Source: an uncultured Clostridia bacterium
GTDB taxonomy: Bacteria; Bacillota; Clostridia; Oscillospirales; CAG-272
DNA length: 5,333 nucleotides
NCBI GenBank assembly: GCA_904501765.1
Contig: CAJGCM010000150.1
Coordinates: forward strand, 1-5,333
Direction of reading: 5' to 3'
The position numbers and the translations under genes are program-made. Below the pieces are notes generated by a model. It saw only the letters and a list, made by a program, of their open reading frames with translations, was not told the DNA's origin and searched no databases. Positions 1 to 4,519 of this stretch are shown in pieces. Position 1 is the stretch's first letter; every line of letters begins with the position of its first letter.

Positions 1-468
1 GTGTTCAACGTTGTTACGGGTGAGATCGCAGAGGGTTATAGCGATGCTACTCTTGTTGGCGGTGCATTCAACTCTGTATTCTCTTGGGGTAATATCGGTG
101 AAAAGTTTATCGCTGTTGCAATGTTCCTTTTCGCATTCACTACCGTTCTCGGATGGTCTCACTACGGATCTAAGGCGTGGGAATATCTCTTCGGCGCAAA
201 GACCACCTTTGTATTCCGCATTATACACGTATGCACCGTTATCCTCGGCGCAGTTCTTACCTCTTCTCTCGCATGGGATATTTCGGACACCTTCAACGGT
301 CTTATGATGATTCCCAACCTTATTGGCGTTATCGTGCTTTCGCCCATAGTCGTTAAAATAACGAAAAACTACCTAAGGCGGAAAAAAGGCGAGGACATCG
401 AGCCTTTATACAACTTCGACCCCGACGTGCAAGCCGCCGAGGTCGCAAGAGTATACGAGGAAGAATAA
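1..468 (+). CDS. Sodium:alanine/glycine symporter (AGCS family), C-terminal part
   Basis: This is the last 155 residues of an integral membrane symporter that imports alanine or glycine with Na+. The reading frame is open to the left edge, so the GTG at position 1 is an internal Val codon and the true start lies outside the window. AGCS proteins are usually about 450-480 residues, so roughly one third is visible. The family signature is clear: residues 43-53 read LFAFTTVLGWS and residues 61-65 read EYLFG, matching the FAFsTilgW...EYLFG block of AlsT/AgcS/DagA proteins. Three hydrophobic segments can be seen (about 33-52, 70-91 and 101-121). They are followed by a basic patch (KNYLRRKKG, 122-130) and an acidic cytoplasmic tail ending VYEEE. 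The codons are strongly biased (gtt, ctt, ctc, gca, acc), which hints at good expression. The gene ends before an intrinsic terminator and converges on the GH28-like gene. Family call is secure; exact substrate is not. Confidence 0.93.
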   Translation: MFNVVTGEIAEGYSDATLVGGAFNSVFSWGNIGEKFIAVAMFLFAFTTVLGWSHYGSKAWEYLFGAKTTFVFRIIHVCTVILGAVLTSSLAWDISDTFNGLMMIPNLIGVIVLSPIVVKITKNYLRRKKGEDIEPLYNFDPDVQAAEVARVYEEE

Positions 469-487
469 AAACTTTAATAAAATTTAG

Positions 488-510
488 GAAAACCAAAGGT
501 TTTCAACCTT
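488..510 (+). other. Two overlapping, mutually exclusive small hairpins after the symporter stop
   Basis: GAAAACC (488-494) pairs perfectly with GGTTTTC (498-504) around an AAA loop. AAGGTT (496-501) can instead pair with AACCTT (505-510) around TTC. The two structures share bases 496-504, so only one can form at a time. Neither is followed by a T-run, so this is not a terminator by itself. It may be a 3'-end processing or stability structure, or chance. Confidence 0.35.
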
Positions 511-534
511 AATTCCCCTTGTTTTAAATAAAGT

Positions 535-577
535 AACGGCAGAAACACTGTTTTATGACAATGCTTCTGCCGTTTTT
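535..577 (+). terminator. Rho-independent terminator of the AGCS symporter gene
   Basis: AACGGCAGAA (535-544) pairs perfectly with TTCTGCCGTT (565-574), a 10-bp stem with a 20-nt loop. The T-run TTTTT (573-577) follows directly on the + strand. It lies 67 nt past the symporter stop. On the - strand the same stem is followed by a looser T-rich stretch (ACTTTATTT), so it could also act weakly on transcripts leaving the GH28-like gene, but the + direction is the clear one. Confidence 0.85.
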
Positions 578-581
578 ATTC

Positions 582-610
582 GGTTGCGCCGGGGTGACGC
601 AACCCCTTTT
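582..610 (+). terminator. Possible second hairpin terminator
   Basis: GGTTGCG (582-588) pairs with CGCAACC (598-604) around a 9-nt GC-rich loop, followed by CCTTTT on the + strand. The T-run is only four bases and is separated from the stem by CC, so it would be a weak back-up terminator for + strand transcription. On the - strand the stem is followed by GAATAAAA, which does not support termination. The convergent gene ends at 671, leaving this hairpin inside the shared intergenic region. Confidence 0.4.
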
Positions 611-670
611 GCAATAAGTATCCTTTTACTTTTTATGTTGCTCCGTCCAAAATAGACGCCAACCTATTTT

Positions 671-1834
671 TTACTCTACAATCAACGTCGTGTTAGAATC
701 ATCCGCTATTATAAACGGCTCCTTGACAGGAGCAGATTCGTGAAATTCCACCGTTACGTCCTTCATTCGTATCGTAAGAGGCTCCTCGGCGTTCGCCATT
801 GGCGTGGAGGTAAACTTAAGGTCGGTGAATCGAACGTTTTCAAGCGTGAACTCGCCCCAATGCGTTCCGCTCTGAAGCGTTCCCCTATCTGCCGTATATT
901 TCAATATATCATTGGCGTTTTCGATCACGCAATTTTTAAAATGAATATCGGAGGGGACGTATGGATAGTTTGTACTTGCAAAATAAACCACCGCATGCAA
1001 CAGATCGTGCCGTCCCTCTTCTCTGGGAAGCTCAACGCCACGCCCCTTTACAACCGTTTTTCTGTGTGGATAATAACCGGGGCCGTAGGCGTACATATCC
1101 TCTATCCTGATATTAACGCCGCCTATACGGAAAAGACTGCAAGAGGTATTAAGTACGCATCTCCTTACCAAAAGATTCTTTATGTTAATGCCTGCGATGC
1201 AGTCGTCGCCCGTCTTGAAAAGGCAATCCTCAATAAGGGCGTCCTCGGTACAGTGAAGATGTATTCCGTCAGAGCCGCCAAGACAGGTAACTCTGCGCAT
1301 AGTAAGGTTCTTGCAGTTGTTCGCCTCGTGTAAAAAGTTTCCGCTGTGCCTTGCCGTGTATCCTTCAAACAGTACGTTCTCGCAGCAGGAAAGAAATATG
1401 GCATGAGGTCCGCGGTAGCCCTCCTCGCCATTCGGGTCGTAACAGTTAACGCCATCAATAACCGAGCCAGCCTCACCTATTATAGAAATATTCTTCTCTC
1501 CGTAAGCGGTAATTATTGCTCTGCGGTAGGTCTCCCAGGGCTCGCCGTAATACTGGGTAATCAGCTCCATATCCGAGCGCATATCTACGTGCTCGGGGAT
1601 TTCAAACACCTCGTAATCGTCGCAATTGTCGCTACCGTAAAGCTCCGCTCCCCGCTCAAGGTAAAGGGTTGTATTCGACCACATACGAAGTGCTGCGGTG
1701 TAGAATCTGCCTTTCGGGATAACGACAGTGCCGCCGTTTTCCCGGCAAAGATCAAGCACCGCCTGAATGCTTTTTGTTTGAAGCTCTGCGCTGTTCGGCA
1801 TAACGCCGTAATCGGTAATAATATATTGATTCAT
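671..1834 (-). CDS. GH28-like (polygalacturonase family) parallel beta-helix protein, likely cytoplasmic
   Basis: This is a complete 387-residue protein resembling glycoside hydrolase family 28, whose members hydrolyse galacturonan or rhamnogalacturonan bonds. The N-terminus has the usual opening: ITDYGV (6-11), GGTVVIPKGRFYTAAL (34-49) and NTTLYLERGAELYGS (54-68). The catalytic block is recognisable: SDGIH (188-192) stands where GH28 has NTDG, and TGDDCIA (208-214) matches the canonical GDD pair, giving candidate acids D189, D210 and D211. The next GH28 motif (GHG.SIGS, catalytic-site His) is replaced by CSLFRIGG (232-239), so that His is missing. The canonical RIK is also not evident (RIE at 243-245). 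There is no signal peptide, which suggests action on imported oligosaccharides. The ATG at 1834 is preferred because it begins at the family N-terminus and has AGGAG 8 nt upstream. Uronate-type genes lie on the same strand upstream. Fold and superfamily are confident; activity is uncertain. Confidence 0.85.
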   Translation of the reverse strand: MNQYIITDYGVMPNSAELQTKSIQAVLDLCRENGGTVVIPKGRFYTAALRMWSNTTLYLERGAELYGSDNCDDYEVFEIPEHVDMRSDMELITQYYGEPWETYRRAIITAYGEKNISIIGEAGSVIDGVNCYDPNGEEGYRGPHAIFLSCCENVLFEGYTARHSGNFLHEANNCKNLTMRRVTCLGGSDGIHLHCTEDALIEDCLFKTGDDCIAGINIKNLLVRRCVLNTSCSLFRIGGVNIRIEDMYAYGPGYYPHRKTVVKGRGVELPREEGRHDLLHAVVYFASTNYPYVPSDIHFKNCVIENANDILKYTADRGTLQSGTHWGEFTLENVRFTDLKFTSTPMANAEEPLTIRMKDVTVEFHESAPVKEPFIIADDSNTTLIVE

Positions 1835-1842
1835 TTCTGATG

Positions 1843-1847
1843 CTCCT
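1843..1847 (-). promoter_or_regulatory. Ribosome binding site of the GH28-like gene
   Basis: AGGAG on the - strand, 8 nt before the ATG at 1834-1832. The spacing is ideal and fixes the start codon. Confidence 0.8.
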
Positions 1848-1882
1848 GTTTCAATATTTATAGTAAAGCTTTTCGCACGATA

Positions 1883-1911
1883 AGGATATCACAAAGCCAA
1901 GCTTTTGTCAA
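1883..1911 (-). promoter_or_regulatory. Sigma-A type promoter of the GH28-like gene
   Basis: On the - strand there is a perfect -35 TTGACA (1911-1906), a 17-nt spacer, and -10 TATCCT (1888-1883). The -10 is preceded by TGA, giving an extended -10 TGn motif. Transcription would start near 1876, leaving a leader of about 40 nt before the ATG. Within the spacer AAAGC/GCTTT (1893-1897 and 1901-1905 in + coordinates) forms a small inverted repeat around a 3-nt centre, a possible second protein site. It is the best promoter seen in the window. Confidence 0.75.
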
Positions 1912-1916
1912 TAAAA

Positions 1917-1933
1917 CGTTTGCTTTGCAAACG
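1917..1933. promoter_or_regulatory. 17-bp perfect palindrome upstream of the -35, likely regulator site
   Basis: CGTTTGC TTT GCAAACG: 7-bp arms around a 3-nt centre, starting 6 bp upstream of the -35 box of the GH28-like promoter. The position fits an activator site or an upstream operator. The odd-length dyad with G/C-anchored arms resembles sites bound by dimeric helix-turn-helix regulators of sugar genes, but I cannot name the regulator from sequence alone. Confidence 0.55.
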
Positions 1934-2026
1934 CAATAGAATTTTACGAGATTTATGACGTCAACGGAAAAGTCAATAAAATCAAGGGGTTTTGAACTTT
2001 GGCGGCGGTTTCATAAGCTTCCTTAA

Positions 2027-2119
2027 TTGATGTTAAGAAAATTCTATGGGAGCAAGCTGACCTTGCAGCTTGCAGCTGAGCATTTTGGATACAGTAAGCA
2101 GTATTTTTGTAATGTTTTC
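2027..2119 (+). pseudogene. Relic of an AraC-family helix-turn-helix (about 30 codons)
   Basis: Read on the + strand, this stretch encodes FYGSKLTLQLAAEHFGYS followed by KQYFCNVF. It aligns without gaps to the first helix-turn-helix of AraC/XylS regulators (pattern LTLxxLAxxFGYSxxYFxxxF). Nothing else of the family is present. Upstream the frame is closed by TAA at 2024-2026, and the space before that is the GH28-like promoter. Downstream, after about 2119, the sequence belongs to the IS3-like OrfA relic read on the other strand. AraC proteins are usually about 280 residues or more with two HTH motifs near the C-terminus, so both ends are lost. It is non-functional. A former role in controlling the adjacent carbohydrate genes is a guess. 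The assignment rests on about 25 residues. Confidence 0.65.
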
Positions 2120-2310
2120 GCAGGTTTGCGACCTCGAAACTTTGGAACTCCTTGTATTTCCTTTTGCTTTTCACGGTACAGAAGATTCCATACAACTTTT
2201 GCACTTGACAGTCCGAATTGTTTTGCTATTTGTTCTTGGTTTTTTCCTTGTGCGCTTAGTTCTTTGATAACGGGAAGCAATTCGCTTACTTTTTGGTATT
2301 TTCTTGCCAT
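2107..2310 (-). pseudogene. Truncated IS3-family OrfA (HTH protein of transposase)
   Basis: From ATG 2310 the - strand frame gives an N-terminal HTH protein typical of IS3-family first reading frames in Clostridia. It opens MARKYQKVSELLPVIKEL and carries a helix-turn-helix around residues 24-45 (NQEQIAKQFGLSSAKVVWNL). A basic RGRKPAKTLQ block follows at 59-68. In intact relatives that block leads into a leucine-zipper segment (ENKRLKMENELLRDFL-like), and that segment is absent here. After about residue 68 the frame runs on for 20 unrelated codons, which are the antisense of the AraC relic, and stops at 2044. No OrfB (DDE integrase) is present. OrfA normally supplies DNA binding and is joined to OrfB by frameshifting, so this copy cannot transpose. 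The start is supported by AGGAGG 8 nt upstream, inside a hairpin. A stand-alone small HTH protein is possible but less likely. Confidence 0.65.
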
Positions 2311-2318
2311 AACAAAAA

Positions 2319-2364
2319 CCTCCTATGGTAGCAATTTAATTCTACCATAGGAGGCTCTTTTTTT
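2319..2364. terminator. Bidirectional 13-bp hairpin that also contains the OrfA Shine-Dalgarno
   Basis: CCTCCTATGGTAG (2319-2331) and CTACCATAGGAGG (2342-2354) are a perfect 13-bp inverted repeat with a 10-nt AT-rich loop. On the + strand the stem is followed by CTC and seven T (2358-2364). On the - strand it is followed by TTTTTGTT just before the OrfA ATG. It therefore has intrinsic-terminator form in both directions. In - strand RNA the second arm contains AGGAGG, the OrfA ribosome site, so read-through from the upstream operon would pair and hide it. It may also serve as the 3' terminator of the lactonase operon. Confidence 0.75.
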
Positions 2365-2369
2365 CAATT

Positions 2370-2386
2370 GTCCGTTTTTTACGGAC
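2370..2386. repeat. Small inverted repeat near the presumed IS end
   Basis: GTCCGT (2370-2375) and ACGGAC (2381-2386) flank a five-T loop. It lies just outside the OrfA hairpin and could be part of the insertion sequence's terminal inverted repeat. On neither strand is it followed by a good T-run, so it is not called as a terminator. Next to it TTGTGC occurs twice (2387-2392 and 2396-2401). Confidence 0.4.
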
Positions 2387-2460
2387 TTGTGCAATTTGTG
2401 CGCACCTCTTCTTTATTTAGTTATAACTGAACGGCGCAACACATTAATCTCTAATCAAAA

Positions 2461-3513
2461 TTAATCTGCAAACAGTATGCTGCTTGGATTTACTCCGTCG
2501 TCAAGTCTCGTGATGCCAACAGTCCTCACTCTCTCTAACAGAGGGGCACTATCAGAGTAGAAATAACGGTAGACCTCGATCTCGTCCGAGCGTTGTCCTG
2601 CGGCAAGAAGCCACTTGCCAGACGGTGAGAAACAACAATCCCTTGGCCACTTGGGCGTCTTAACGCTTCCGTTTTTGATTAGCTTTCCGTTCTGGCAGAC
2701 AGTGAAGAATACGGCGGTATCATGCCCTCTGTTGGTTACTACAAGCTCACTGCCACTCTCGTTTATACGAATAGCGCCGCACTGAGATACAGTGCTTTCA
2801 TTTTCTTCAATGGTACTTATGCTATCCACAAGAGTCAGCGCACCTTCAAAATAAGCGTAGGTGAGAACAACACACCCCATCTCACACACAACGTATAAAT
2901 AGCGCCCGTCCTTAGAAAATACGGCGTGTCTTGGGCCCGTTCCGCTCGGGGCGAAGTATGCCCTTGGCTCTCCTGTAATGCCCAATCTCCTGTCGATGGG
3001 ATATAGCATAATTTTGTCTAACCCCAAATCACATACTGCGAGATACCGTTCATCAGGCGTGACGAGAGAGAAATGCGGGTGTGGCCTGTCCTGTCGTACC
3101 TTGTGAACGCTCTTTCCCTCGTGTTTAAACGTCCTAATCTTACCTGTAAATTCGCCATCTGCAAGTCCAACTTCAACAAGCGTTCCCTCAGCGTAGCAAG
3201 AGCAATATACAAAATCTCCATAACAGGACAAATGCGTCGGTCCCTTAGAGCCTATTTTTAATTTGCTCTTAAGGTTGAATTCTCCGTTATGAATTCCGAC
3301 AATACCTATACCGCCACCCTCCTCGCCGTCAAGCTCTGCTGTTTCCATGGCAAAGAGCAGATGGCCATTCTCATCGGTAGTCAGCCACGATGGCCGTGGC
3401 GCATTAAGTCTGTCTAAAACTGTAATTTCGGCGCTTGCATCGTTAAAGCGACATTTTAAAATTACAGCATTGTTGTTGCTTTGAAAAGACCCGATATAAA
3501 ACTGATTTTCCAT
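2461..3513 (-). CDS. Lactonase of the 6-phosphogluconolactonase (seven-bladed beta-propeller) family
   Basis: This 350-residue cytoplasmic beta-propeller belongs to the Pgl/YbhE-type lactonase family, which hydrolyses sugar-acid lactones such as 6-phosphogluconolactone. Family blocks appear in order: PSWLTTDENG (41-50), GPTHL (91-95), RPHPHFSLVTPDERYLAVCD (143-162) with the DLGLDK turn, GTGPRHAVFSKDGRYLYVV (191-209), VTNRGHDT (259-266), and WPRDCCFSPSGKWLLAAGQ (289-307) continuing into the SDEIEVY strand. Length matches the family. An ATG at 3588 would add 25 residues lying wholly inside the upstream permease gene; the ATG at 3513 is chosen because MENQFYIGSF is the normal first strand. It starts 2 nt after the permease stop, with a modest AGGA about 11 nt upstream, so it is probably translationally coupled. 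With a mannonate-dehydratase-like enzyme in the operon, an aldonolactone or uronolactone substrate is as plausible as 6-phosphogluconolactone. Confidence 0.88.
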   Translation of the reverse strand: MENQFYIGSFQSNNNAVILKCRFNDASAEITVLDRLNAPRPSWLTTDENGHLLFAMETAELDGEEGGGIGIVGIHNGEFNLKSKLKIGSKGPTHLSCYGDFVYCSCYAEGTLVEVGLADGEFTGKIRTFKHEGKSVHKVRQDRPHPHFSLVTPDERYLAVCDLGLDKIMLYPIDRRLGITGEPRAYFAPSGTGPRHAVFSKDGRYLYVVCEMGCVVLTYAYFEGALTLVDSISTIEENESTVSQCGAIRINESGSELVVTNRGHDTAVFFTVCQNGKLIKNGSVKTPKWPRDCCFSPSGKWLLAAGQRSDEIEVYRYFYSDSAPLLERVRTVGITRLDDGVNPSSILFAD

Positions 3514-3515
3514 AA

Positions 3516-4517
3516 TTATAAATATCCTAAAGAGCGCAAAATCGCAATTATTCCAAAGAGCGTAAGCATTGAGAAGGCGCTGCTCCATATTACAAGCTGA
3601 CTTGCGTATTGCTCATCGCCCCCCGTCTCACGCACTAAAATCGCGCTTGAAACGGCAACAGGCGAGCCGAAGAAGGCTACCAACATAGGTATTTCCGCTG
3701 AGGTGAGCCTCAGAGCGTCTTTAAGGAGTATTGCTCCTGTGATTGCAATAGCAGGAACAATTATCAATCTCATTGATACGCCAAGGACAATCTTCTTGAC
3801 AAGACTCTTGGTGAAACTGAATTTAAGACATGCACCAAGACAAATTAACATAATCGGAGAGGCAACAGAGGATAAATTACTTATCGCAGTATATATAAAT
3901 GGCAGATTATTCCGTATAGTGAATACGGGCATACCCTCTGACGTAGGAATAAAGTATCTTATAAGAACCGTAACAAGACCAAGGAATACACCGATAATAA
4001 GCGGGTTTTTTATAACTCCCAAGAGAATTCTCTTAATTCCACTCTCCTTTTCTTTACCCTCGCCGTATGCGTTAAGAATAATAACAGCGCTGATATTAAA
4101 CAAAGGAATTCCTATGCTCGTTGCGATAGAGGCGATAATCGCCGCCTCACTTCCGCCGAGCGATATCGCAAGAGGCAGACCCATTATCGCTTGGTTTGAA
4201 CGAAAAGTAGCTTGTATTAGAGCGCCCTTTTGCTCCCTTTCCTCAACGAAGATTTTTGCGGCAAGAGCGCCGAGAAGTATTGCCACCGGTATAAGTGCCA
4301 TAGCATACCCCAGCACCCTCCAGTTGATTTCGCTGAAGCTTTCTACCTGGTATACACTGTAAAACAACTGAACGGGCAGAAGAACTCTGTAGCAGAAATT
4401 ATTAAGCTCAGAGAAGAAGGTCTGTGAAAGATTCATTTTCTCTTTTAGAAAATATCCGAGCAAAATAAGCAGTAAAATAGGAGCAACCGCATTAAATGCA
4501 TAAGCTAAAGTTTCCAT
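3516..4517 (-). CDS. AEC-family permease (auxin efflux carrier/malonate permease type)
   Basis: This complete 333-residue membrane protein belongs to the AEC transporter family, bacterial members of which carry dicarboxylates or other organic anions. About ten hydrophobic segments span the length, starting at residues 8-24 (VAPILLLILLGYFL). Diagnostic motifs are FRSNQAIMGLPLA (105-117), IKNPLIIGV (169-177), SNLSSVASPIMLICLGACL (213-231) and FFGSPVAVSSAI (282-293). A GGDEQYASQLVIWSS tail (299-313) precedes the last helix. Length and motif order are normal. The ATG at 4517 follows the upstream stop by 2 nt and has GGAG 5 nt before it, slightly close. It sits between a sugar-acid dehydratase-like gene and a lactonase, so a sugar-acid or lactone substrate, or export of an acidic end product, is likely; neither direction nor substrate can be read from sequence. 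Confidence 0.9.
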   Translation of the reverse strand: METLAYAFNAVAPILLLILLGYFLKEKMNLSQTFFSELNNFCYRVLLPVQLFYSVYQVESFSEINWRVLGYAMALIPVAILLGALAAKIFVEEREQKGALIQATFRSNQAIMGLPLAISLGGSEAAIIASIATSIGIPLFNISAVIILNAYGEGKEKESGIKRILLGVIKNPLIIGVFLGLVTVLIRYFIPTSEGMPVFTIRNNLPFIYTAISNLSSVASPIMLICLGACLKFSFTKSLVKKIVLGVSMRLIIVPAIAITGAILLKDALRLTSAEIPMLVAFFGSPVAVSSAILVRETGGDEQYASQLVIWSSAFSMLTLFGIIAILRSLGYL

Positions 4518-4519
4518 TA

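Larger units (their letters stand above)
2107..2405 (-). mobile_element. Left-end fragment of an IS3-like insertion sequence
   Basis: The fragment comprises the truncated OrfA, its ribosome-site hairpin (2319-2354) and a further small hairpin (2370-2386) lying where the element's terminal repeat would be expected. The inner boundary at about 2107-2119 is defined by loss of OrfA similarity and start of AraC similarity. The outer boundary is uncertain: no target-site duplication or matching right-end repeat is available, because the right end is gone. The end at 2405 is a rough guess based on short repeats there. Confidence 0.5.

Noticed and set aside
740..1333. 197-codon open frame on the + strand inside the GH28-like gene
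   Set aside because: It lies fully antisense to a gene with clear family motifs, and its translation shows no recognisable domain and no good ribosome site.
1956..1963. TGACGTCA 8-bp palindrome as an operator
   Set aside because: It is short enough to occur by chance, and it lies about 45 bp upstream of the -35 with no partner site.
1953..2204. 83-codon - strand open frame across the scar region
   Set aside because: It is read in a different frame from OrfA, shows no family similarity, and runs antisense through the AraC relic.
2398..2405. GTGCGCAC palindrome and TTGTGC repeats as an IS terminal repeat
   Set aside because: Without the element's right end or a target duplication, the boundary cannot be shown. 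Kept only as a rough limit.
3514..3588. Upstream ATG at 3588 for the lactonase, adding 25 residues
   Set aside because: The extension overlaps the permease coding end in another frame and has no family similarity. MENQFYIGSF at 3513 is the normal N-terminus.
3703..4362. 219-codon open frame on the + strand inside the AEC permease gene
   Set aside because: It is antisense to a well-supported transporter. Its hydrophobic composition mirrors the membrane-helix codons of the real gene.
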